Below, in pieces: positions 53,580-60,620 of a stretch of 64,000 nucleotides of DNA. Source of the stretch: CAVYPR01 sp963770505 (GTDB lineage Bacteria; Actinomycetota; Acidimicrobiia; Acidimicrobiales; RAAP-2); NCBI GenBank assembly GCA_963770505.1, contig CAVYPR010000001.1, positions 434,001 to 498,000 of the forward strand, in the 5' to 3' direction. The notes beneath the pieces were generated by a model. It was not told where the DNA came from. It saw only the letters and a program-made list of their open reading frames with translations, and did not search any database. The translations under genes were made by a program, and so were the position numbers. The number at the start of each line of letters is the position of its first letter. Position 1 is the first letter of the stretch.

Positions 53580-54402
53580 ATGACCCCTGCCAAGACGGCC
53601 AGCGTGCCGAGGGCGGCCCCCGCCTCGGCCAAGGCCAATTCGGTCCACAAGCCGGCGAAGAAGACCAAGGCCTCAGCCTCGTCGGCCAAGGCCAAGGCGC
53701 CCGCCGCGGCCTCGAAGAAGGCGGCCTCGGCCAAGGCGACCGCCAAGCCCGCGGCCGGCAAGGCCGCCGCCAAGCGCCCGGCCAAGGCACCGGCCAAGGC
53801 CTCCCCCAAGGCGTCCCCCAAGGCCGCGGCCAAGAGCGGGGCCAAGGCGGCGACCAAGAAGACCACGGCGGCCCGCAAGCCCCCGGCCAAGGGCGCGGTG
53901 AGGGCGGCCGCCAAGCCGGTCAAGGCCCCGGCGAAGAAGGCCAAGGCCGCGGCCGCTCCCGCCAAGGCCAAGACCAGCCCGCCGGCGCGGCCCAAGGCCC
54001 CCCGACGGCCGTCGGTCGGGCCGTACGCCAAGGAGGGCAAGTTCCTCGACGAGCAGCGGGAGTTGCTCGAGACCGAGCGCGCCATCTACCTGGAGCAGGC
54101 CACCGATCTCAAGGCGGAGGCCGACTCGCTGGCCCAGGAGCGTGAGCCGGGCGACGTCCAGTTCGACGAGGAGTCGGGCGAGGGGGGCACGGTCACCGTC
54201 GACCGCGAGCGCGACCTGGCCCTCTCGGCCCAGGCCCTGGTGGCGGTGGAGGAGATCGACCACGCGCTGGCCCGCATCGTCGACAAGTCCTACGGCGCCT
54301 GCGAGCGGTGCCATCAGTCCGATCCTCAAGGCGCGGCTGCGGGCGTTGCCGTACGCGAGGCTGTGCGTGGCCTGCAAGAGCGGCGGACTGTCGCGCCGCT
54401 GA
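53580..54402 (+). CDS. TraR/DksA-type zinc-finger protein with histone H1-like N-terminal tail (one frameshift)
   Basis: A protein of about 273 residues made of two unlike parts. Residues 1-140 are almost only Ala, Lys, Pro, Ser and Thr, with repeats of the types AKAPAKA, KAAAKS and KKTTAARK, like the tail of histone H1 or of mycobacterial HupB. From residue 142 on it is DksA-like: a coiled-coil region FLDEQRELLETERAIYLEQA, ALVAVEEIDHALARIVDKSY, then CERC and ARLCVACKSGGLSRR, which supply the four cysteines. An extra C near 54311 moves the frame between CERC and SPILKARLRALPYA. DksA proteins bind RNA polymerase, so a link between polymerase and DNA is possible. Confidence 0.87.
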
Positions 54403-54872
54403 GCAGGGCGCACCTGCGGTGCCCCCTGGTCGCCGCCGGCGTGGCGGCGGCGGTGGTCGCCGCCGACCAGGTGACCAAGTCGCTGGCCGAGGCGCACCTG
54501 CACCAGCCGGTCCACCTGCTGGGTCCGCTCGGGCTCGACCTCGGCTACAACTCGGGCTCGGCCTTCAGCCTGTTCACCGGCAACGCCGCCGCCCTGGCCG
54601 TGGTGGCGGTGGTGCTCGTGGCGGTGCTTGGTTTCCTCGCCCTGCGGACCCGTCGCGTCGCGGTGGCCGTGGGGCTGGGGCTGGTCCTGGGCGGGGCGGT
54701 CGGGAACCTGGCCGACCGCCTGGTCCGCGGCCACCACGGTGACGTGGTGGACTTCGTCACCCTCACCCACTGGCCGACCTTCAACGTGGCCGACAGTGCC
54801 ATCACGGTGGGCGTGGTGCTCCTGCTCGTCCTGCAGTTCCGGCGCCCCCCGGCGGCGGAGCCGTCGCCGTGA
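54399..54872 (+). CDS. lspA: Lipoprotein signal peptidase LspA (probable CTG start)
   Basis: LspA (157 residues) cleaves the signal peptide of prolipoproteins after lipid addition. Four membrane helices are visible. Conserved blocks are VVAADQVTKSLAEAHL, YNSGSAFSLFTG, VGNLADRLVRGHHGDVVDFV and FNVADSAITVGVVLLLVLQF; the catalytic aspartates are those of NLADR and FNVAD. There is no ATG, GTG or TTG at a suitable place. CTG 54399 overlaps the upstream stop as CTGA and gives a normal N-terminus (LSRAHLRCPLVAAGV). The stop overlaps the GTG of the next gene. Confidence 0.9.
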   Translation: MSRAHLRCPLVAAGVAAAVVAADQVTKSLAEAHLHQPVHLLGPLGLDLGYNSGSAFSLFTGNAAALAVVAVVLVAVLGFLALRTRRVAVAVGLGLVLGGAVGNLADRLVRGHHGDVVDFVTLTHWPTFNVADSAITVGVVLLLVLQFRRPPAAEPSP

Positions 54873-55825
54873 CCGCTGAGTTCGAGGTCCCGGCCCTCCT
54901 GCGCGGGGTGCGGATCGACCGGGCGGTGGCCATGCTGACCGGCGTCACCCGCTCGGTGGCCGCCGGGCTGGTGGCCGAGGGCAAGGTCCGCGTCGACGGC
55001 GCGGTGGCCACCACCAGGAGCATGCCCCTCGAGGGGTCGGTGCTCTCGGTGGAGGTGCCGCCGGTCGCCGAGCGGACCCTGTTGGCCGAACCCGCAGTCG
55101 ACGTCGCCGTGGTCTACGAGGACGACCAGGTGGTGGTGGTGGACAAGCCGGCCGGCCTGGTGGTCCACCCCGGGGCCGGCCGGACGGCGGGCACCTTGGT
55201 GTCGGGGCTGCTGGCCCGCTACCCGGACCTGGGGCGGCCGTCGGAGGTCTGGGACCCCGGGCGGCCGGGCATCGTTCACCGGCTCGACCGGGGCACCTCG
55301 GGCCTGCTGGCGGTGGCCCGCACCGACACCGCCTACCGCTCGCTCGTGGCCCAGCTGGCGGCCCGCACCGTGTCGCGGCGCTACCTGGCCCTGGTGGCGG
55401 GCCACGTGGCTGAAGAGCGCGGGGCGGTGGAGGCGCCCATCGGGCGCTCGACCCGCACGCCCACTCGCATGGCCGTCTCGGCCCAGGGCCGCGAGGCCCG
55501 CACCACCTACCGGGTGCTGGCCCGCCACGACCACCCGCTGCCCTCGACCCTGCTCGCCCTCACCCTCGACACCGGGCGGACCCACCAGATCCGCGTGCAC
55601 CTGGCGGCCATCGGCCACCCGGTGGTGGGCGACGACCGCTACGGCGGCCCGGGACGGGTGGGGGGCCCGCTGCTCGCACCCGGGAGGCTGTTCCTCCACG
55701 CCGCCGAGCTCGGCTTCGACCACCCGGCCACCGACGAGCGGCTGTCCTTCTCCTCCCCGCTCCCCGACGACCTGGCGGGGCTGGTCGCCGGCGGCCGCGG
55801 CGAGGACGGTCAGGCGGCCAGGTGA
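54869..55825 (+). CDS. RluD-type 23S rRNA pseudouridine synthase
   Basis: A 318-residue pseudouridine synthase. The N-terminal S4 RNA-binding domain reads RIDRAVAMLTGVTRSVAAGL and VAEGKVRVDGAVAT. The catalytic domain has VVVVDKPAGLVVHPGAG and the active aspartate in GIVHRLDRGTSGLLAVARTD, then TLDTGRTHQIRVHLAAIGHP. It most resembles RluD, which modifies helix 69 of 23S rRNA. The pair lspA-rluD is conserved in many bacteria. GTG start within the lspA stop. The 3' end overlaps the convergent sigma factor gene by 16 bp. Confidence 0.92.
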   Translation: MTAEFEVPALLRGVRIDRAVAMLTGVTRSVAAGLVAEGKVRVDGAVATTRSMPLEGSVLSVEVPPVAERTLLAEPAVDVAVVYEDDQVVVVDKPAGLVVHPGAGRTAGTLVSGLLARYPDLGRPSEVWDPGRPGIVHRLDRGTSGLLAVARTDTAYRSLVAQLAARTVSRRYLALVAGHVAEERGAVEAPIGRSTRTPTRMAVSAQGREARTTYRVLARHDHPLPSTLLALTLDTGRTHQIRVHLAAIGHPVVGDDRYGGPGRVGGPLLAPGRLFLHAAELGFDHPATDERLSFSSPLPDDLAGLVAGGRGEDGQAAR

Positions 55826-56658
55826 GCGCCGAGCACGTCGGCGTCGGCCGAGAGGGCGGCCATGGCCTCCTCCTCGGCCCGGCGCACCCGCCGCACCCCG
55901 ATGCCCAGCCGCTCGGCCGTGGCCTGCAGGGACGCCGGCGAGTCGCCGCCGAAGCCGAAGCGCAGCCGCAGCACGTCGCGCTGGATGCCCGGGAGGCGGT
56001 CCACCGCCTCGCGCACCCGGTCGAGGACCATCGCCTGGTCGACCGACCCGGCCCAGTCCTCGTTGTCGGGGGCCACGAGGTCACCGAGGGTGGTGGCCGA
56101 GTCGGCCGCCGCCGGCTGGTCGAGGCTGGCCGCCACCCGGGCCACGTCCTCGAGCGACTGGCGTTCGGCCAGGTTCATCCCCGTGGCCTCGGTGAGCTCC
56201 TCGTCGGTGGGGGGCCGGCCCAGACGCCCGGCCAGCTCGGCGGTGGTGGCGTCGAGCCGCTGGAGCCGCTCGCCGACCTCGAGGGGGATGCGGATGGTCC
56301 GGCCGTGCTGCTGGACGGCCCGCTGCAGGGCCTGGCGGATCCACCAGGTGGCGTAGGTGGAGAAGCGGAAACCGCGCTCCCAGTCGAACTTCTCGACAGC
56401 CCGCAGCAGCCCGAAGGTCCCCTCTTGGACGAGGTCGGCCATCTCCACGCCGCGGTCCTGGTAGCGGCGGGCCCAGTGGACGACGAGGCGGAGGTTGGCC
56501 GCCACCATCTCCCGGCGGGCCTCCTCGTCGCCGGCGGCCACCCGGCGGGCCAGGGCGATCTGGCCCTCGTGGTCGGGCATGGGGTGCTGGTCGAGGTCGC
56601 GCAGGAGCAGCCCGAGGCTGTCGCTGGTGCTCGCCGTCCTGGTCTTGGTGGTGGTCAT
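55810..56658 (-). CDS. Sigma-70 family factor, group 2 (RpoD-related)
   Basis: A 282-residue sigma factor with regions 1.2 to 4.2 but no long region 1.1, as in stationary-phase or alternative group 2 factors. Region 2 is MVAANLRLVVHWARRYQDRG then DLVQEGTFGLLRAVEKFDWE and GFRFSTYATWWIRQALQRAV (2.3-2.4). Region 3 has RIPLEVGERLQRLD and region 4 has VLRLRFGFGGDSPASLQATA followed by ERLGIGVRRVRRAEEEAM (helix-turn-helix). It probably reads promoters like those of the housekeeping factor. Upstream on its own strand lies a weak SigB-like element. Confidence 0.92.
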   Translation of the reverse strand: MTTTKTRTASTSDSLGLLLRDLDQHPMPDHEGQIALARRVAAGDEEARREMVAANLRLVVHWARRYQDRGVEMADLVQEGTFGLLRAVEKFDWERGFRFSTYATWWIRQALQRAVQQHGRTIRIPLEVGERLQRLDATTAELAGRLGRPPTDEELTEATGMNLAERQSLEDVARVAASLDQPAAADSATTLGDLVAPDNEDWAGSVDQAMVLDRVREAVDRLPGIQRDVLRLRFGFGGDSPASLQATAERLGIGVRRVRRAEEEAMAALSADADVLGAHLAA

Positions 56659-56716
56659 CTATCTGCCTGGTGCCCTCGTCATGTCCAGTTTCCGTCGCTG
56701 TCCGCTGCTGGGATGA

Positions 56717-56741
56717 GTACCCGTTCGCACGCTTCCAACAC
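56717..56741 (-). promoter_or_regulatory. Possible stress-type promoter of the sigma factor gene
   Basis: On the minus strand GTGTT (56737-56741) and GGGTAC (56717-56722) are separated by 14 bp, reminiscent of promoters read by SigB/SigF-type stress factors. It sits about 60 bp before the sigma gene. The match is partial, and no SigB/SigF gene is in the window. Confidence 0.25.
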
Positions 56742-56807
56742 CCCGTCGGGGCAAAGCATTCCAGGCGGGTGTATGACCCGGGCCGGGATCGGCGCCAGAA
56801 AGGGCAG

Positions 56808-57397
56808 GTGACGGCCGTGGGCAGCGTCTACGTGGTGCGGCACGGGGCGACCGAGTGGAGCCTGTCGGGGCGCCACACCGGGCGCACCGACCTGCCGCTC
56901 GTGGCCGCCGGGCGCGAGCAGGCAGCGGCGGTGGGCGCGCTCGTGGCCGGCCGGTCCTTTGCCCTGGTCCTGACCAGCCCGCTGGCCCGGGCCCGGGAGA
57001 CCTGCGCCCTGGCCGGGTTCGGCGGGGGGGCCGAGGTGACCCACGACCTGGCCGAGTGGGACTACGGCCAGTACGAGGGGATGACCTCCGAGGAGATCCG
57101 CTCGCTGCGCCCCGGCTGGACGCTGTGGGTCGACGGGGTGGTGGGGGGGAGACCGCGGCCGAGGTCGGGCGGCGGGCCGACCGGGTCGTCGAGCGGGCCC
57201 GGGCCGCCCCGGGCGACACCCTGTGCTTCTCCCACGGTCATCTGCTGCGCGTGCTGGCCGCCAGGTGGCTGGGCCTTCCCCCGGCCGCCGGCCGCCTGCT
57301 GGCCCTCGACGCCGGGTCGCTCAGCGTCCTGGGGTGGGAACGGGAGGTGCCGGTCGTCGAGTCATGGAACGAGCGTCCCGGCCCGGGGGTCGGGTGA
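56808..57397 (+). CDS. Histidine phosphatase (phosphoglycerate mutase-like), one frameshift
   Basis: A protein of about 196 residues of the histidine phosphatase superfamily. The RHG motif is SVYVVRHGATEWSLSGRHTG, with the phospho-acceptor histidine, then LVLTSPLARARETCALAGFG and LAEWDYGQYEGMTSEEIRSL, and the second histidine in DTLCFSHGHLLRVLAARWLG. The frame breaks at the G7 run 57143-57149; one more G restores GETAAEVGRRADRVV. GTG start 56808 has AGAAAGGG upstream. Relatives dephosphorylate small phosphate esters. Its end overlaps the convergent Rrf2 gene by 77 bp. Confidence 0.85.
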
Positions 57398-57824
57398 CCG
57401 TGGCCGTACCGCGCGAGCGCGCCACCATGTCGGCCAGGGTGAAGGAGGCCAGCTGGTGTCGCATGGCCTCGCCCACCTCGGCCCACACCGCCAGCAGGAT
57501 GCACTGCCCCTCGTGGTCGCAGGCGCCGCCGGTGTGGGGCTCGCCGAAGTCGCCGGCCACGATGGGCCCGTCCACCGCCGAGACCACCTGGGCCAGGGTG
57601 ATCTCCTCGGGGCTGCGGGCCAGCACGTAGCCGCCGCCCACCCCGCGCTTGGAGCGGACCAGCCCGGCGCCCTTCAGGGCGAGGAGGATCTGCTCGAGGT
57701 AGGGCTGGGGGAGCCCGGTGCGGTCGGCGATGTCGCGGACCGAGGTCGGTGTTGTCTGCGCCCCGTGCAGGGCCAGCGACAGGAGAGCCCGGGACGCGTA
57801 GTCCCCTCGGGTCGACACCTTCAC
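57321..57824 (-). CDS. Rrf2-family regulator with two of three iron-sulfur cysteines
   Basis: A 167-residue Rrf2-type regulator. The winged helix is STRGDYASRALLSLALHG, VRDIADRTGLPQPYLEQILL and AGLVRSKRGVGGGYVLARSP, with the typical wing glycine run. The cluster-binding segment reads GGACDHEGQCILLAVW. Two cysteines lie in the C-x5-C spacing of IscR/NsrR, but the first cysteine of the usual three is missing. Iron-sulfur binding is thus uncertain and could use another ligand. The C-terminal 30 residues are basic, disordered, and overlap the phosphatase gene on the other strand. Confidence 0.87.
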   Translation of the reverse strand: MKVSTRGDYASRALLSLALHGAQTTPTSVRDIADRTGLPQPYLEQILLALKGAGLVRSKRGVGGGYVLARSPEEITLAQVVSAVDGPIVAGDFGEPHTGGACDHEGQCILLAVWAEVGEAMRHQLASFTLADMVARSRGTATVTRPPGRDARSMTRRPAPPVPTPGR

Positions 57825-57903
57825 GCGCCGATGCTACCGCTGGCTCCACCCCGGCGTCCCCGGCCCCGAGGGCGCCCCCGGGGGGCCGATCTACGCTGGG
57901 ACG

Positions 57904-59052
57904 ATGAGCGAACCCTCCGCGGCCGTGCCCCCCACCCCGGTGTTGCCGGCCTTCGAGGGACCCTGCCTGTCCAACGTCGTGCCCGCCCTCCTGGCCAGGG
58001 CCGACGCCGACGGGACGCCCCTGCCCGACTGGGTCCCCGCCCCGGTCTCCCACGCCCGCCAGCTGGTCCTTCTCGTCCTCGACGGGCTGGGGTGGGAGCA
58101 GCTCGAGGCCCGAAGGCCCATGGCGCCGACCCTGGCCGGGGCGGTCGGCGGCCCCATCACCACGGTGGCCCCGAGCACCACGGCCGCCGCCCTCACCAGC
58201 CTGACCACCGGGCTGCCCCCGGCCGTCCACGGGGTGGTCGGCTACCGGGTGCGGGCCGACGGAGGGGTGCTCAACGTGCTGTCGTGGCGGACCGGGGCCG
58301 GCGACGCCCGCCAGCAGGTGCCCCCGCGCCGGTTCCAGCCCTACCCGCCCTTCCCCCGCCAGCACGGGGTGCGCACCCCGGTGGTCTCGCGCTCGGACTA
58401 CGCCGCCACCGGCTTCACCGCCGCGCACCTGGCCGGCAGCGACCTGCGCGCCTGGCACACCGCCTCGGGGCTGGCCGTCGAGGTGCGGCGACTGCTCGAG
58501 CGGGGGGAGCGGTTCGTCTACGCCTACTACGACGGGGTCGACCGGGTGTCGCACGCCTGCGGACTGGGCGAGCACTACGAGGCCGAGCTGCGATCGGCGG
58601 ATCGCCTGGTAGCTGACGTCCTGGCCGCCCTCCCTCCCGGCGCGGTGCTGGTGGTGACGGCCGACCACGGACAGGTCGAGGTGGGACCGTCGGTGGAGGT
58701 ACTCGGCACCGAGATCATGGACGGCGTGGTGCTGCTGTCGGGGGAGGGGCGGTTCCGGTGGCTCCACACCCGGCCGGGGGCGGCCCCGGACGTGGCGGCG
58801 GCGTCCGCCGAGGCCTACGGCCACGTCGCCTGGGTGCGCTCTCTCGAGGAGCTCGTGGACGAGGGGTGGCTGGGCGGGGAGCCGGTGCCGGCAGTGGCCG
58901 AGCGGCTGGGCGACGTCGCCCTGGTCCCGTTCGCCCCGACGGCCTTCCTCGACCCGGCCGACACCGGCGAGCAGCGGCTGGTGGGACGGCACGGCTCGCT
59001 CACCGCGGCCGAGATGCTGGTGCCGCTGCTCGCCTTCGAGCCGCCGGGCTGA
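57904..59052 (+). CDS. Alkaline-phosphatase-superfamily phosphodiesterase/nucleotide pyrophosphatase
   Basis: A 382-residue enzyme of the type I phosphodiesterase (NPP) family. The metal and nucleophile regions read LVLLVLDGLGWEQLEARRP and TTVAPSTTAAALTSLTTGLP, where a Thr is the nucleophile, then PAVHGVVGYRVRADGGVLN. The middle has FVYAYYDGVDRVSHACGLGE and the C-terminal metal site VLVVTADHGQVEVGP. There is no signal peptide, so a cytoplasmic nucleotide or phospholipid-head substrate is possible. The substrate is unknown. The bpa gene follows 26 bp downstream on the same strand. Confidence 0.88.
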   Translation: MSEPSAAVPPTPVLPAFEGPCLSNVVPALLARADADGTPLPDWVPAPVSHARQLVLLVLDGLGWEQLEARRPMAPTLAGAVGGPITTVAPSTTAAALTSLTTGLPPAVHGVVGYRVRADGGVLNVLSWRTGAGDARQQVPPRRFQPYPPFPRQHGVRTPVVSRSDYAATGFTAAHLAGSDLRAWHTASGLAVEVRRLLERGERFVYAYYDGVDRVSHACGLGEHYEAELRSADRLVADVLAALPPGAVLVVTADHGQVEVGPSVEVLGTEIMDGVVLLSGEGRFRWLHTRPGAAPDVAAASAEAYGHVAWVRSLEELVDEGWLGGEPVPAVAERLGDVALVPFAPTAFLDPADTGEQRLVGRHGSLTAAEMLVPLLAFEPPG

Positions 59053-59078
59053 CCGGTGATCTCTGGCATCATCTCGAC

Positions 59079-59606
59079 ATGAGCCCCCCGACCGCGACGC
59101 CGCCCGACGAGCCCGTCGCCCCCGACGAGGTCCTGCCGGCTTCACGCGACGGTGTCCCGCCCGAGCTCGGCGGGCCCGGTGGCGGCGAGGAGCCCAAGGG
59201 CGAGTCCGTCGAGCAGCCCGCCAAGGTCATGCGGATCGGCACGATGGTCAAGCAGCTTCTCGACGAGGTCCGCCAGGCGCCGCTCGACGAGGCGGGACGG
59301 GCCCGGTTGCGCGAGATCTACGACCTGTCGGTGGCCGAGCTCTCTTCCGGGCTCTCACCGGACCTGGTGGCCGAGCTCGACCGAGTGTCCATCCCCTTCG
59401 GCGAGGGCGTGCCGTCGGAGGCCGAGCTCCGTCTGGCCCAGGCCCAGCTGGTCGGGTGGCTCGAGGGGCTCTTCCACGGCATCCAGGCCACCCTCATGGC
59501 CCAGCAGATGGCGGCCAGGGCCCAGCTCGACGAGATGCGCCAGCGGGGCTTGCCCCGCGGGCCCGACGACGACGGCCTGCCCACCCGCCCCGGGACCTAC
59601 CTGTGA
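59079..59606 (+). CDS. bpa: Bacterial proteasome activator Bpa (DUF2587)
   Basis: A 175-residue protein of the Bpa/PafE family, an ATP-independent ring that opens the 20S proteasome and feeds it unfolded proteins. The disordered N-terminal 45 residues are acidic and proline-rich. The helical core reads VMRIGTMVKQLLDEVRQAPL, LREIYDLSVAELSSGLSPDL, SEAELRLAQAQLVGWLEGLF and TLMAQQMAARAQLDEMRQRG. The C-terminus is GTYL, close to the GQYL motif of mycobacterial Bpa that docks into the proteasome. The organism must therefore have a 20S proteasome, although its genes are not in the window. Confidence 0.93.
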   Translation: MSPPTATPPDEPVAPDEVLPASRDGVPPELGGPGGGEEPKGESVEQPAKVMRIGTMVKQLLDEVRQAPLDEAGRARLREIYDLSVAELSSGLSPDLVAELDRVSIPFGEGVPSEAELRLAQAQLVGWLEGLFHGIQATLMAQQMAARAQLDEMRQRGLPRGPDDDGLPTRPGTYL

Positions 59607-59689
59607 GCGCGCCGTCCCCACGGGGCGAACTACCCGTCTCCTAGATTGAGAGGGCCGGCGCGGCGCGCGCCCGGCCCCAAGGAGGCGCC

Positions 59690-60544
59690 ATGTCCGAACA
59701 ACCTCCGTCCAGCGGCCAGGGCGCCCCGGGGGCGAGCGGCCCGCCGAAGTACCCCCAGTCCCCGCCCGGACAGCCCCCGCCCGGACAACCCCCGGCCTAC
59801 CCACCGCCCCCGCCCGGACAATCCCCGGTGTACCCACCGCCCCCGCCCGGACAGTCCCCGGCGTACCCTCCGCCCCCGCCCGGACAGTCCCCGGCGTACC
59901 CTCCGCCCCCGCCCGGACAACCCCCGGCCTACCCACCGCCCCCGCCCGGACAGTCCCCGGTGCCACCAGCGTCATGGCCGCCCCCGCCCGGCGGCTACGG
60001 CCCACCCGGGGGGCCGATGCCCCCGCCGTACCCGGCGGGGGGAGGGTGGGAGCCGGCACGGCCGGCGACCGAGCTCGCCGCCTACCCGGCCCGGCTGGGC
60101 GGGTGGCTCATCGACTTCGTCATCCTCTTCGTGGTGTACCTGGTGCTCTCGGCGGCTTTCCGCGCCGTGCACGTCGGCCGGATCGCCGTCAACACCACGA
60201 CGGCCTCGGGCGTCCACCAGCGGGGCCACCTGTCGGTCATCGCCTGGGTGGTCCAGATCGCCGTGGTCCTCCTCTACGGGGCGCTGTTCTGCGGGTCCGA
60301 GCGGGGCCAGACCCTGGGCATGATGGCCGTCTCGGTGAGGGCCGTCGACGGCCGGACCGGCGGGCCCATCGGCTTCTGGCGGGCCCTGGCCCGGGGGTCC
60401 TTCGAGTGGCTCTTGTGGGTGTTCTTCTTCATCCCCTGGGTCATCGACATGCTCTTTCCCCTCTGGGACGGGCGCCACCAGACGCTCCACGACAAGGTGT
60501 CGAACACCGTGGTCGTGAAGGCCTCCGCCACCCCGCCGGGGTGA
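59690..60544 (+). CDS. RDD-family membrane protein with proline-rich repeat tail
   Basis: A 284-residue protein. Residues 1-120 are disordered and consist mostly of Pro, Gly, Tyr and Gln, with five perfect or near-perfect 11-residue repeats of the form SPAYPPPPPGQ. The RDD domain follows: LGGWLIDFVILFVVYLVLSA, then VIAWVVQIAVVLLYGALFCG, the conserved TLGMMAVSVRAVDGRTGGPI and a last segment with WLLWVFFFIPWVIDMLFPLW, ending in the conserved HQTLHDKVSNTVVV. RDD proteins are three- or four-helix membrane proteins of mostly unknown function. The tail may bind other proteins in the cytoplasm. Confidence 0.9.
   Translation: MSEQPPSSGQGAPGASGPPKYPQSPPGQPPPGQPPAYPPPPPGQSPVYPPPPPGQSPAYPPPPPGQSPAYPPPPPGQPPAYPPPPPGQSPVPPASWPPPPGGYGPPGGPMPPPYPAGGGWEPARPATELAAYPARLGGWLIDFVILFVVYLVLSAAFRAVHVGRIAVNTTTASGVHQRGHLSVIAWVVQIAVVLLYGALFCGSERGQTLGMMAVSVRAVDGRTGGPIGFWRALARGSFEWLLWVFFFIPWVIDMLFPLWDGRHQTLHDKVSNTVVVKASATPPG
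59789..59953 (+). repeat. Five 33-bp coding repeats in the RDD gene
   Basis: Five tandem 33-bp units encode the 11-residue motif S/P-P-A/V-YPPPPPGQ. Differences are limited to a few positions, so the array probably changes length by slippage. Confidence 0.85.
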
Positions 60545-60583
60545 GGGCGCGGTGCGCTATGGTCGGAACGACACGGCTGTAGT

Positions 60584-60604
60584 TCGTCCACAGGGTTTTC
60601 CACA
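60584..60604 (+). promoter_or_regulatory. Two DnaA-box-like elements upstream of dnaE
   Basis: TCGTCCACA (60584-60592) and TTTTCCACA (60596-60604) form direct repeats with a 12-bp period. Each differs by one base from TTGTCCACA, the box typical of high-GC actinobacteria; the second also matches the general TTWTNCACA consensus. They end directly before the AGGAGG ribosome-binding site of dnaE. Confidence 0.5.
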
Positions 60605-60620
60605 GGAGGGTTGAGGGCAG

